From JACRCT01 sp036504155 (GTDB lineage: Bacteria; Myxococcota; Myxococcia; Myxococcales; UBA5297): a stretch of 64,000 nt of DNA. A program made the position numbers and the translations under genes. The notes beneath the pieces are model-generated. The model made no database searches and was not told the DNA's origin. It saw nothing but the letters and a program-made list of their open reading frames with translations. This document shows positions 1 to 8,609 of the stretch, piece by piece; within the stretch, counting starts at the first letter, position 1; each line of letters starts with the position of its first letter. The DNA lies in NCBI GenBank assembly GCA_036504155.1, contig DASXVQ010000234.1, forward strand, positions 1-64,000, in the 5' to 3' direction.

Positions 1-38
1 AGAGTGAACAGCGGGCAGACAAGAAAGCCGCCGCCTAG
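1..38 (+). other. Possible 3' tail of an upstream gene
   Basis: In the third forward frame the first 38 bases read eleven codons ending in AAA and then a TAG stop. An Ala/Lys-rich end of this kind is common at the C-terminus of a restriction-locus gene such as hsdM or hsdS, which would fit the hsdR gene that follows. The stretch is too short to assign, and it is cut by the window edge. Confidence 0.2.
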
Positions 39-50
39 GTGCATTGAGGC

Positions 51-3044
51 ATGTCCGACCGACCTGCTATACACGCAGGCCATCAACGGCCCGCCGGTAG
101 GGCGCTACGCGCGCTTTTCCACCAGATGCGGGACACCACCCGGAACGACTTCCTGGTCATCAACCAGTTCCGGGTCGACCCACCTTGGGCGCAGAGCGAC
201 CGCGACTTCATCGTGCCCGACGTCGTGCTCTTCGTGAACGGCATCCCGCTCGTCGTCATCGAGTGCAAGAGCCCGAAGATCACTGACCCGATGGACGCGG
301 CCATCGAGCAACTTCTTCGCTACACCAACCAGCGCGATTGGATCGAGGCCGACGAGGGCGCCGAGCGGCTCTTCCACTACAACCAGCTCCTCGTCGCCAC
401 CTGGTTCCACCAGGCCAAGGCCGGCACCATCGGTGCCACCGCCGAGCACTTCCTCGAGTGGAAGGACACGAGCCCGGTCCTGCTGGCCCACGTCGCCAGG
501 GAGCTTGGCGTCGAGAAGCTCCGCAGCCAACACACGCTGGTCGCAGGGATGCTGCGCCCCGAGCACCTACTAGACCTCGTCCGCAACTTCTCGGTCTTCA
601 CCGAGGCCGCCGGCCGAAAAATCAAGATCGTCGCTCGCTACCAGCAGTTCCGCGCGGTCCACGAGTCGATTCGGCGCCTGCGGAAGGGCAAGACGAAGAG
701 GCAGGCCGGCACCGACCAGCGTGGCGGCATCATCTGGCACACCCAGGGCTCGGGGAAGAGCCTCACGATGGTCTTCCTCGTCCGCAAGATGCGGACCCTG
801 CCGGACCTACGGACGTTCAAGATCGTGGTCGTTACCGACCGCAAGGACCTCGAGAAGCAGCTCGCGGACACCGCCGTCTTGAGCGGCGAGACGCCCTTCA
901 AGGCGAAGAGTACCGAGAAGCTCAAGGCGAAGCTGCGCGAGGAGGGACCGGGGCTCGTCTTCGGCACCATCCAGAAGATGCAGGAGCGCGACGAGGATGC
1001 CGAGGTGATCGAGTTCACGCCGGTGCATCCCGAAGCGTCCCTGGCCGCCGAGGCCGAGGTGCTGCAGCTTCCCGGCGGGAAGTTCGAGGAGCTCAACGCC
1101 TCCGATCAGATCCTGCTGCTCGTCGACGAAGCCCACCGCTCACACGGGAGCACCCTCCACCTGAACCTCATGGAGGCGCTGCCCAACGCGGCCAAGATCG
1201 GCTTCACCGGCACGCCGATTCTTATGGGCGCCGCCAAGCGCACGCACGAGATCTTTGGGACCTTCATCGACCGCTACACCATCAAGCAGTCGGAGGAAGA
1301 CGGCGCCACCGTCCCCATCCTCTACGAGCTGCGTACCGCGGAGGGTGGCGTCTCCTCGGATGGCACGGTCGACCAGCTCTTCGACGACATGTTCGGCGAG
1401 CGCAGCGAGAAGGAGCGCGAGGCGATCCGGAAGAAGTACGCCACCACCACGCACGTCTTGGAGGCGCCGAAGCTCATCGCGAAGAAGGCGGACGACATCA
1501 TCCGCCACTACGTCGACAACGTGTTGCCCAACGGGTTCAAGGCGCAGGTCGTCGCGGCAAGCCGGTTGGCGGTCGTCCGCTTCCAGGCCGGCCTCGAAGA
1601 CGCCAAGGCGCGGCTCCTCAAGAGGATCGACGCGCTCACCGCCGCTCAGGTCCGCCTTACCGACGAGGCCTTGGAGGGGAAGGACCCCGAGACGCAGTTC
1701 CTGGTTCGCGCGCACCGGAGGCGCGACCTTCTGGCCTCGCTCGAGGTAGCTGCGGTCATCTCCGGCTCACACAACGACGACCCGGCGTGGAAGGAATGGT
1801 CCGATCGCAGCAAGATCGACACGCGGATCGAGCGGTTCAAGAAGCCCCTCGTTCACGCCGACCCGGCGAAGCGGGATCCGCTCGCGCTCTTGTGCGTGAA
1901 GAGCATGTTGCTCACCGGCTTCGATGCACCGGTCGAGCAGGTGCTCTACCTCGACCGCTTCATGCAGGGCGCCGACCTCCTGCAGGCTATCGCCCGGGTC
2001 AACCGCACCGCACCCCACAAGACCTGCGGGCTGGTGGTCGACTACTACGGGATCGGCAAGCGGCTCCGCGAGGCCCTGAGCGTCTACACCGCCGAGGACG
2101 TGGAGGGCGTCGCCACCGACATCTCCGACGAGCTCCCGAAGCTCCGCGACCGCCATGAACGTGTCCTCGCGTTCTTCCGCACGAATGGCATCAACGACAT
2201 CGCCAAGGTCAACGACTGCGTCGACCTTCTGCGAGATCCGAAGCTGCGCGCCGAGTTCCTCGTTCTGCTCAAGGGGTTCCTCACGCTCTTCGAGCTCTTC
2301 CGCGCCCGCCCCGAGGGCCGGCCCTTCCTGCGCGACGTGAAGATCCTGGGCTTCATCGCCCAGCAGGCGGCGAACCTGTACCGCGACGAGCACCTCAAGC
2401 TCGCGGGCATCGGACAGAAGGTGCGCGAGCTGATCGACGAGTACGTCGTCGCAAAGGGCGTCAACCCGAAGATCCCGCCCATCTCGATCACCGACGCCGA
2501 GTTCCTGGCGCGCGTGGACGGCCGACCGTCGAAACAGTCGCAGGCCTCGGAGATGGAGCACGCGGCGCGCTACCACATCGCCGTCCACTTCAACGAGGAT
2601 CCGGCCTACTACAAGCGGCTCAGTGAGCGCCTCGAGCAGGTGCTGGAGGGCTTCAAGGAGAACTGGGATCAACTCAACCTGGCGCTCAAGGACCTGGTGA
2701 AGACCGTGCAGGCCGGGCGGCCCGCTGACGAGACCGGGCTCGACCCCAAGACCCAGGCGCCCTTCTTCAACATCCTGGTCGATGAGTGCGAGCTGGGCGG
2801 CGGCAAGGTCGCGCCCGAGACCCTCAAGAAGCTTGCCGAGCTGACCGTAGAGCTCGTGGACCACGCCCGGCAGGAGATCCGGGCGGTCGACTTCTGGAAA
2901 AGCACGGTGGCCCAGAATGTTCTGCGCGGGTGGGTCGTCCAGCGCCTCGATGATGCGGACGTCCTGCCCTTCGAGCGCCTCACCGACGTCGCAGGCCGAC
3001 TTGTCGAGCTCGCGAAGGCCCTGCACCCGAGGCTGGTCGAATGA
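51..3044 (+). CDS. hsdR: Type I restriction enzyme R subunit (HsdR), N-terminus missing
   Basis: HsdR is the ATP-driven DNA translocase and nuclease subunit of type I restriction-modification enzymes. The PD-(D/E)XK nuclease centre is present (Asp57, Glu71, Lys73, and a Gln-x-x-x-Tyr motif at 87-91), followed by two RecA-like motor domains with Walker A TQGSGKS (231-237), DEAH (359-362), TGTP (386-389) and a motif VI QAIARVNR near 645. The C-terminal helical region runs to residue 997. In the family about 90-100 residues normally precede the nuclease Asp, with a conserved opening; here only 56 unrelated residues precede it, and in-frame stops lie at 36 and 45. The 5' end therefore looks lost or frameshifted. 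The ATG at 51 is the first possible start and the ATG at 126 is an alternative. The next gene overlaps by ATGA. No hsdM or hsdS lies in the window. Confidence 0.85.
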   Translation: MSDRPAIHAGHQRPAGRALRALFHQMRDTTRNDFLVINQFRVDPPWAQSDRDFIVPDVVLFVNGIPLVVIECKSPKITDPMDAAIEQLLRYTNQRDWIEADEGAERLFHYNQLLVATWFHQAKAGTIGATAEHFLEWKDTSPVLLAHVARELGVEKLRSQHTLVAGMLRPEHLLDLVRNFSVFTEAAGRKIKIVARYQQFRAVHESIRRLRKGKTKRQAGTDQRGGIIWHTQGSGKSLTMVFLVRKMRTLPDLRTFKIVVVTDRKDLEKQLADTAVLSGETPFKAKSTEKLKAKLREEGPGLVFGTIQKMQERDEDAEVIEFTPVHPEASLAAEAEVLQLPGGKFEELNASDQILLLVDEAHRSHGSTLHLNLMEALPNAAKIGFTGTPILMGAAKRTHEIFGTFIDRYTIKQSEEDGATVPILYELRTAEGGVSSDGTVDQLFDDMFGERSEKEREAIRKKYATTTHVLEAPKLIAKKADDIIRHYVDNVLPNGFKAQVVAASRLAVVRFQAGLEDAKARLLKRIDALTAAQVRLTDEALEGKDPETQFLVRAHRRRDLLASLEVAAVISGSHNDDPAWKEWSDRSKIDTRIERFKKPLVHADPAKRDPLALLCVKSMLLTGFDAPVEQVLYLDRFMQGADLLQAIARVNRTAPHKTCGLVVDYYGIGKRLREALSVYTAEDVEGVATDISDELPKLRDRHERVLAFFRTNGINDIAKVNDCVDLLRDPKLRAEFLVLLKGFLTLFELFRARPEGRPFLRDVKILGFIAQQAANLYRDEHLKLAGIGQKVRELIDEYVVAKGVNPKIPPISITDAEFLARVDGRPSKQSQASEMEHAARYHIAVHFNEDPAYYKRLSERLEQVLEGFKENWDQLNLALKDLVKTVQAGRPADETGLDPKTQAPFFNILVDECELGGGKVAPETLKKLAELTVELVDHARQEIRAVDFWKSTVAQNVLRGWVVQRLDDADVLPFERLTDVAGRLVELAKALHPRLVE

Positions 3045-3721
3045 GCCGCGAGCTCGTCATCGGCGATCTCACCTTCGCGCTGCGGTGGAGCGCGCGCAGG
3101 AAGACCGTGGGCATCACCGTGGACCGGGCCGGTGAGCTTGTTGTCGACGCGCCGCGAGGAACACCCTGGAGCGGCGTCGAGAAGACCGTGCGCTCGAAGC
3201 TGCCGTGGGTCTACGAGAAGTTGGCGAAGAAGAACATGCTCCACCGGGCGGAGCTGCCGGTTCGCTACGTCGCCGGCGAGGGCCACTCCTACCTCGGCCG
3301 CCGCTATCGGCTACTCCTCGTCGGAGCCGTCGATGTGCCGCTCAGGCTCATCGCGGGGCGCTTCGAGCTGGCTCGATCGGCTCGGCCGAACGCTCGCGAC
3401 GTCTTCCGCGACTGGTACTCGAAGCAAGCGCGGGAGTGGTTGCCCGCCAAGGCAGTGCCGTTCGCCGAGCAACTCGCCGTAACCCCGAGACGCATCGAGG
3501 TCCGCGACCTGGGCTACCGCTGGGGCTCCTGCTCGCGAGGCGTGGTGTACTTCCACTGGCGGGTGATGCAACTCTCACCCCGGCTCGTCGAGTACGTGGT
3601 GGCCCATGAGGTGGCACACCTACGAGAGGCGCAGCACGGGCCCGCATTCTGGAGGCTGTTGAAACGTCTCATGCCAGATTCGACAGCGCGGCGTGACCAG
3701 CTTGCATGCGTGGACGTGTGA
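3041..3721 (+). CDS. YgjP-like zinc metalloprotease next to hsdR
   Basis: A 226-residue protein of the YgjP/DUF45 group (M48-like, SprT-like) of zinc peptidases. The signature Trp-Gly-Ser-Cys-Ser lies at 161-165, the zinc motif HEVAH at 189-193, and a third likely ligand is His199 in the HGPAFW segment. Such genes very often sit directly behind hsdR in type I restriction loci, where their exact role is not established; maturation or turnover of the complex is one idea. The start ATG overlaps the hsdR stop as ATGA, so the two are translationally coupled. All expected catalytic residues are present, so this gene appears intact although hsdR in front of it does not. Confidence 0.85.
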   Translation: MSRELVIGDLTFALRWSARRKTVGITVDRAGELVVDAPRGTPWSGVEKTVRSKLPWVYEKLAKKNMLHRAELPVRYVAGEGHSYLGRRYRLLLVGAVDVPLRLIAGRFELARSARPNARDVFRDWYSKQAREWLPAKAVPFAEQLAVTPRRIEVRDLGYRWGSCSRGVVYFHWRVMQLSPRLVEYVVAHEVAHLREAQHGPAFWRLLKRLMPDSTARRDQLACVDV

Positions 3722-3815
3722 CCTGATGAGAGGTGACGAGGTTCAGGGAGTACCGAACAAGGCGGATGGTCTTAGAGCAGAACGACAGAATGTCCTCAGC
3801 CCAATAGGGACGCCG

Positions 3816-5057
3816 ATGACAGAGAACAACCGGGATGACTTCCCTCTGATGACGAAGTGGCGTTTGGCTCAGCGCGTCGGACTTCTGTGCTCGTTCGAGG
3901 ACTGCCAGCTCCACACCACGGGACCTTCAGAAGAGGCAGAGGCCAAGGTCAACAACGTGGGCGTGGCGTGCCACATCTGCGGAGCTGCACCCGGCCCGGG
4001 GAGTCGTCGCTACGACTCAAAGATGACGCCAGAGGAGCGCAGTTCTATAGAAAACGGGATCTGGCTCTGCGGGACTCACTCCCGTCAGATCGACAACGAC
4101 GAGGTGACTTGGACGGTCGAGAAGCTCAAGGCCATCAAGGCCGCCGCAGAGCAGCGGCAGAGCGCAAGGATTGGCAAGCCGGGAGCCACCGAGAGCGTGC
4201 AACTCTTGTCGGCAGCCGGGGGCTACTTCCGTGACTACAAGGCCGCGTACGTTGTGGTCGAGATAGTCAACCCAAGCGGATCACCCAATTCGATTCGTGG
4301 GGCGACGCTCAAGGTCGGGGACAAGATTCATGCAGCAAATACGCCCCGCGAGAACCTGTCGATCAACGGGTTCCCTTGGCTGCCGGCAAGAGGGCTCCGC
4401 CTTGAGAGCGTAGGAGTCTCGTGCGGGGCTTGGTACTTCGGCCACAGCTTCCTGGGCGGCGGCGACGACGTGGCAGCAGTCGAGTGCGACCACTTCGAGC
4501 TGACTGTGCTCCCGGTTCGCGGCGACCCAATTGTCCTAGACGTACCGAATCTTGAGGCTGCTTCGCAGGTAGCCGTCAGTCCACCAGCAGTCAGCGAGGC
4601 GCATGTTGCCCTCGACACAACCCTGTTTGCGGCGATCGACTCTTTCTTGCCCGAGCAGGACTTGGAGATTCTCCTCAACCGCCTGACGACAAGCGACGAC
4701 TACTGTCGCTCACAGGCAGAGCCGCTGGACAGGCTGGTCAGCGAAGCCAAGCTTGAGTCAAACCAGTTCTTCGACAAACGCCTTCGGGCTCTTCATTCGG
4801 AGCTCGCGAAGTCGACCGCCGCGCTACTGGTATTCCTTGCCACGAATTTCTTCGTGTTTCCGAACCACCAGCCGCTCGAATCAGACTGGCAGTTCGCGCT
4901 CCAGCCTGATCTCAACACGGATCGGGCGAGTTCCTACAGCTTGGAAAATTCGCTGAGGTACTCGGGTTTGCAGAAGGACCTCGACTCCTCCGTCCGCGAT
5001 GTTCGCAAGAAGTACCAGGAGTTCAGAAAGGCTGTGCGTGAGGTTCTTGCGAAGTAG
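3816..5057 (+). CDS. HNH-like domain protein of a defence island
   Basis: A 413-residue protein. Residues about 15-100 match a zinc-finger/HNH-like module common in bacterial defence proteins: paired Cys25 and Cys30, a Cys-His-Ile-Cys segment at 52-55, the phrase TPEERSSIENGIWLC near 71-85, then His88 and an Ile-Asp-Asn end. In relatives the second half usually reads WLCxxC, so His88 replaces a Cys here. The rest (about 120-413) has a beta-rich middle and a helical C-terminal third that I do not recognise. I chose the ATG at 3816 because the HNH module starts just after it; an in-frame ATG at 3693 would overlap the gene before it and adds an unconserved leader. Its partner or target is unknown; its place between restriction and nuclease-like genes suggests anti-phage work. 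Confidence 0.65.
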   Translation: MTENNRDDFPLMTKWRLAQRVGLLCSFEDCQLHTTGPSEEAEAKVNNVGVACHICGAAPGPGSRRYDSKMTPEERSSIENGIWLCGTHSRQIDNDEVTWTVEKLKAIKAAAEQRQSARIGKPGATESVQLLSAAGGYFRDYKAAYVVVEIVNPSGSPNSIRGATLKVGDKIHAANTPRENLSINGFPWLPARGLRLESVGVSCGAWYFGHSFLGGGDDVAAVECDHFELTVLPVRGDPIVLDVPNLEAASQVAVSPPAVSEAHVALDTTLFAAIDSFLPEQDLEILLNRLTTSDDYCRSQAEPLDRLVSEAKLESNQFFDKRLRALHSELAKSTAALLVFLATNFFVFPNHQPLESDWQFALQPDLNTDRASSYSLENSLRYSGLQKDLDSSVRDVRKKYQEFRKAVREVLAK

Positions 5058-5154
5058 GTGTCTGTCGAGACACCCCCACTCAGGCTGGGCGACTCTCCAC
5101 GGCGGGGCTATGTAGGGATGAACTTGCGGCGAAAGCAACTTGACGTGGGTAGGC

Positions 5155-5835
5155 ATGGCGAGACGCCTTGACGGCCGAGGGACGCAAGTGGGTCAACTTC
5201 TAAGAGATTCCGACATCCGTGCGGTCCTAGGCGGCAGGCTGCGCTCAGAGATGGGCGTGACCGCCCGAGTAGTGGAGGAGCTCGGCCTCTGCCAGGGCGA
5301 CGTCTTCGTGGACGTTGCGGTGGTCGACTCAGCCCTCGATGGCTACGAGATCAAGAGCGACCTCGACTCACTGCGACGCCTGGAGCGCCAGCGGGTCGCC
5401 TACTCGAAGGTGCTCTTCAATGCGTCGATCGTCGTGACGCAGAAGCACCTCACAGACGCACGGCAATCGGTTCCTCGTTGGTGGGGCATCTTGCTCGCAC
5501 GCCCAAGGGGGACTTCGGTCGAGATTGCCCCAGTCCGGAAGCCGAAGCGAAACCCGAGCGTGGACCCTGCTGCTCTGGTCCAACTTCTCTGGCGTGACGA
5601 GGCACTGCAACTTCTCGAAGACATGGGCGTGGCCACGGGGCTGCGCGGCATGCCGCGCCGGGCAATCTGGGCACGACTACAGGAAAGCCTCACCCTCGGA
5701 GAACTACAGGCGGTCGTCTGCGCTCAACTCAAGCTGCGAGGAGATTGGCGATCTGCGACGACACGAATTCCAAGTGATGACTTGTATCGACGCCGACCCA
5801 GGTCGTCAGGTTGCCGGGACCAGTTTGCTTCCTAG
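5155..5835 (+). CDS. sce7726 family protein (PD-(D/E)XK nuclease-like)
   Basis: A 226-residue protein of the sce7726 family, a group named from a Sorangium gene and found in defence and mobile islands. The core reads as a small restriction-nuclease fold: acidic residues in VDVAVVDS, then GYEIKSDLDSL giving the Glu-x-Lys pair, and the family phrase WWGI near residue 105. A helical C-terminal half includes LLWRDEAL. The ATG at 5155 was taken as start; a TTG at 5140 is in frame. The last 25 or so residues after RGDWRS are unlike the family's usual end and are read from DNA that also codes the C-terminus of the opposite-strand Beta-family gene, so the natural stop may have been lost when the two genes were joined. 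Confidence 0.7.
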   Translation: MARRLDGRGTQVGQLLRDSDIRAVLGGRLRSEMGVTARVVEELGLCQGDVFVDVAVVDSALDGYEIKSDLDSLRRLERQRVAYSKVLFNASIVVTQKHLTDARQSVPRWWGILLARPRGTSVEIAPVRKPKRNPSVDPAALVQLLWRDEALQLLEDMGVATGLRGMPRRAIWARLQESLTLGELQAVVCAQLKLRGDWRSATTRIPSDDLYRRRPRSSGCRDQFAS

Positions 5836-6823
5836 CGCATTTGTAGATGTAGTCGTCGCCCCAACTGTGCCCCAGGCCCCAGTACTCCTTTCTCGACTGC
5901 AAGGAGGACGCGAGGCGGTGGAACTGCTCCGGATCTGACTTGTAGCTGTGCCCCTTCAAAACGATCCAGGTCTGCCCCAGGGTGTATCGAATCTTGGCGC
6001 TTGGATTCAATGTGCGGGGGTCCTTGGGGTCGGCGAACTCCGGATCCACGATGCCGTAGTCGCCGAAAAGGGGCCTCCTCTTCGACTTATCGAAGAGGAT
6101 GATGTTCTTCCAAAGGGAGAGCTCAACGCGCTCGAGCTCGGCTTCTGAGTTGGTGGTGATCTGGCTCATTTCCGCCTTGGCCATCCCAGATGCCGCTACA
6201 ACGATCTGGGCCCAAGGACCGAGTCGATTGGCCGCAGCGATCATTTCAAGCGCACGCTCACTGGCGTCATCGATGCGGTCGGAGTCGAGCCCTCGGAAGT
6301 CGAGGAGCAGAGAGGTAGTCCCCGGCTTGCTCTTCGAGGCGGCGAGCAGTCGCCGCAGGCCCCGGCAGGTCTTTTCGGCGGAGGAGATGTCCTCTTCGAG
6401 TAGACGAATGGCCACTCTGCCGCCAGTAGCAGCGGATGCGCGGCCTACGGCATCTTCAAAGGCCGTGTCCCGATCGAGGCCCACTGTGGGGATTGCGTCG
6501 ACGGACGATGCGTGAAGGGCGTGAAGGAGGTGGTCGACGGGGTGAGTGCCTGGCGTCGTGCGCGTTTTGAGCGGCAAGTCGAAGAAGTCGACAAGGATGG
6601 GTGTACCGCCTTTCCAGACCTTGGCGATGTTCTTGGCTGTGGAATCGAGGTGAGCCTCGGGGGTCTTCGCAGGAGCGCCTTCCTTCCAGTTCCAAGGGAT
6701 GGGCTGGATGTCGAGCAGAGGCATGATTGCTCGACGGGCCGTGACCGAGAGGGACTTGAGCGCACTGAACTCGCCGGCCTTTGCCTTGAGAATGGGGACG
6801 TAGACAAGATCGCTACGATTCAT
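5729..6823 (-). CDS. Beta family protein (phage T4 Beta-like)
   Basis: A 364-residue protein resembling the Beta_protein family (named for a phage T4 protein), whose bacterial members lie in defence or prophage regions and have no firmly known activity. Typical features seen are the opening Val-Pro-Ile-Leu-Lys-Ala-Lys-x-Gly-Glu, a PLLDIQPIP segment near residue 40, alternating strands and helices as in a TIM-barrel-like fold, and an end with the Trp-Gly-x-Gly-x-x-Trp pattern. The start at 6823 has a strong ribosome site (GGGAGGGGAAG) and overlaps the preceding antitoxin gene by 11 bases, so it is co-expressed with the HigB/HigA-ImmA pair. Its 3' end overlaps the convergent sce7726 gene by 107 bases. 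Confidence 0.7.
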   Translation of the reverse strand: MNRSDLVYVPILKAKAGEFSALKSLSVTARRAIMPLLDIQPIPWNWKEGAPAKTPEAHLDSTAKNIAKVWKGGTPILVDFFDLPLKTRTTPGTHPVDHLLHALHASSVDAIPTVGLDRDTAFEDAVGRASAATGGRVAIRLLEEDISSAEKTCRGLRRLLAASKSKPGTTSLLLDFRGLDSDRIDDASERALEMIAAANRLGPWAQIVVAASGMAKAEMSQITTNSEAELERVELSLWKNIILFDKSKRRPLFGDYGIVDPEFADPKDPRTLNPSAKIRYTLGQTWIVLKGHSYKSDPEQFHRLASSLQSRKEYWGLGHSWGDDYIYKCARKQTGPGNLTTWVGVDTSHHLEFVSSQIANLLAA

Positions 6824-8045
6824 CTTCCCCTCCCGTCGAGGCCTTGAGGCCAAGCTGCTTGGATACTTCGTTCTGACCAAGGATGCCCCTGAAGAGCTTG
6901 TAGTTCTTGGTCTCTCTATGGATGCGCCCGACAACAACCGCCGGATGGACCGAGAGCTCGTCGGCAAGCTCGATCACGGCGTTCTTCGACGGCGCTCTGC
7001 ACGCATCGCTTCGTCGCCAGATCGCACGAGGGATGAGCGCCTCGCCTGCCAACTGATCTGCCTCTCGTTCGTCGGCATCCGCAGCATCGCCAGCTTCGAC
7101 GTCGTCTACGAAGAGAGGTCTCTCTGCGCTGACGTGCCGGAGGATGTGGGAAAGCTCGTGCAGTAGCGTGAACCAGAAGTTGTCGAGTCGGTCGTAGCGG
7201 AGTGTTAGCGCGACTCCGGGCCTCCCGTCCTTGAGGAGGAAGGAACAACCATCGAGGTAGGTCTTCGGAAGATGCTTCTCGAAGACAAGGGGGATCCCGG
7301 TGAAGGCGAGGAGGTCTCGTGCGCGGGCGGGACCGTTCGGCTGAGAGCTCAGTCGCGCCACTTTGGTCAGGAACTCCTCGTTGAGCGAGCCTGCCACGTA
7401 CTTCTCGGTCTTGTAGTTCGCGGCCAAGCTGAGAGCGCGAGACGTCCAGGCCAGCAGTGCATTGGGATCCGAGGCTTCCTTCGCTCGTTCGTGCATGCCT
7501 CGGCGAAAGCCAGTTGCGCCGCCGAGCACTCCCGTGGAAAGCACGAACTGCTCCGCGAGACGAGGGCCGTCAGCTCGAACCAGGGCCTGGGTCGCGGCAA
7601 TCCATCCCCGCTTCACCATCTCCTTGATCGGCATCCGGCTCCAGTCGGGGGCGGTCGGCTTCTCATCTACAAAGACACGCCGCTGCGGTGAGCGGATCAA
7701 GATGTCGGCAGGGATTCCCAGCCCCTCGTGCAGAGCTCGGATCATCGAGATGCTGAGGGGGCGCTTGCCCGCAAGCACTTCGGACACCCGAGCGCGCGTC
7801 CCAAAGAAGGGAACGAGGTCGGCTTGAGAAAGCCCCTTCTGGTCCATGCGGAAGCGGATCGCTTCGATGGGGTCGGGGGGATCGACGGGGAAGCGACTCT
7901 TTTCGTACGCCTCGACAAGAGAAGAGAGCAGTTCGAGTTGGTCTGCCTCGTCCGAGCCGGGCTTGGGATCGAGCGCCACAAGAGCCGCGATCTCCTCGAG
8001 CGCCTTCTTGTGCTGCTCATCGGTCTTGATGATGCGAGGTTCCAT
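6813..8045 (-). CDS. HigA-type antitoxin fused to an ImmA/IrrE metallopeptidase
   Basis: A 410-residue fusion. Residues 1-120 follow HigA-type antitoxins (MqsA/HigA-like helical lead, then a Cro/C1-type helix-turn-helix at about 63-115 with the GLSQAD and VSEVLAGKRPLS phrases). Residues about 240-370 are an ImmA/IrrE zinc peptidase domain: HELSH at 296-300 and the third ligand Glu in EREAD near 327-330. By family knowledge, such proteins bind and repress their promoter, and the peptidase half can cut a repressor on a stress signal. The gene follows the HigB toxin gene by 16 bases and precedes the Beta-family gene with an 11-base overlap, giving the order toxin, antitoxin-protease, Beta. Self-cleavage or cleavage of the Beta protein are open possibilities. 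Confidence 0.85.
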   Translation of the reverse strand: MEPRIIKTDEQHKKALEEIAALVALDPKPGSDEADQLELLSSLVEAYEKSRFPVDPPDPIEAIRFRMDQKGLSQADLVPFFGTRARVSEVLAGKRPLSISMIRALHEGLGIPADILIRSPQRRVFVDEKPTAPDWSRMPIKEMVKRGWIAATQALVRADGPRLAEQFVLSTGVLGGATGFRRGMHERAKEASDPNALLAWTSRALSLAANYKTEKYVAGSLNEEFLTKVARLSSQPNGPARARDLLAFTGIPLVFEKHLPKTYLDGCSFLLKDGRPGVALTLRYDRLDNFWFTLLHELSHILRHVSAERPLFVDDVEAGDAADADEREADQLAGEALIPRAIWRRSDACRAPSKNAVIELADELSVHPAVVVGRIHRETKNYKLFRGILGQNEVSKQLGLKASTGGEDES

Positions 8046-8061
8046 AGGTGGCCTCCGACGT

Positions 8062-8340
8062 TCACCAGCGGTCGTATTCAGCGTGAGTACCGGCCCGTTT
8101 CAGGAGGACGACACCAGTGCCGAAGGCGATCTGGGTTTCCAGTCGGTAGCGATTGCCCTTGATGTTGAAGATGAAGATGCTGTTCGCCAGGATGCTCGCA
8201 GACGGGTACACGGCCTTCACATCATTTGGCCCCTTCCATTGAGCGTGCTGGACTTCGGCGACCCATGCCTCGATGGGGGCACGAGCGTCGCCATGTTCCT
8301 TGCAGAAGGTGGTCAGGACCTCCATGCCGACCAATCTCAT
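8062..8340 (-). CDS. higB: HigB-type mRNA interferase toxin
   Basis: A 92-residue protein of the HigB_toxin family, which cuts mRNA on ribosomes. The family pattern is clear: an N-terminal helix with FCKEHGDARAPIEAW, the DVKAVYPSAS segment, the IFIFNIKGNRYRL strand pair, and the C-terminal VLLKRAGTHAEYDRW with the conserved His and Tyr. ATG at 8340 was chosen because it gives the usual family length; a TTG two codons earlier and an ATG at 8325 are alternatives. It is the first gene of a three-gene minus-strand operon and lies just downstream of a paired palindromic operator. As in other hig loci the toxin precedes the antitoxin. Confidence 0.85.
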   Translation of the reverse strand: MRLVGMEVLTTFCKEHGDARAPIEAWVAEVQHAQWKGPNDVKAVYPSASILANSIFIFNIKGNRYRLETQIAFGTGVVLLKRAGTHAEYDRW

Positions 8341-8361
8341 AACCAAGGGCCCTCAGCGCAT

Positions 8362-8403
8362 GTTCCCAAAATGGGGTCAACGAAGTGGTCCCATAATGGG
8401 AAC
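8362..8403 (-). promoter_or_regulatory. Paired palindromic operator of the HigB/HigA-ImmA operon
   Basis: Two related 17-base palindromes, GTTCCCAAAATGGGGTC at 8362-8378 and GGTCCCATAATGGGAAC at 8387-8403, face each other 25 bases apart centre to centre. The core of the second, TCCCATAATGGGA, is a perfect inverted repeat. They end 22 bases before the toxin start, where an autoregulating HigA-type repressor would bind. Binding by the HTH of the fusion antitoxin is inferred. Confidence 0.6.
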
Positions 8404-8609
8404 ACACCCGCACGGAGTCAAGCGGGACCGCCACTTCACTGGTCCGTGGCTCCGGAGGATGCGCCCGTAGAGGATGTCCTTCTCCAGCAGCGGCTGCTGC
8501 TCGCGGGTGGCCGATAGAAGGCCGTTAGGAGTGGCCAATTGACCTCCGAAAGCGAGGGGGCCCTCGTGAGCCTGCCCCCTGCGCTGTCACCCGCCTGGAG
8601 AAGGGGACG

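Noticed and set aside
3693..3815. Upstream ATG for the HNH-like protein
   Set aside because: It overlaps the metalloprotease gene and adds 41 unconserved residues; the conserved module starts after 3816.
8404..8609. Short minus-strand protein-like reading (SATREQQPLLEKDILYG) near 8440-8530
   Set aside because: It looks like the start of some protein but has no start site, no family match that I know and stops within about 50 codons; perhaps a scar of a lost gene.
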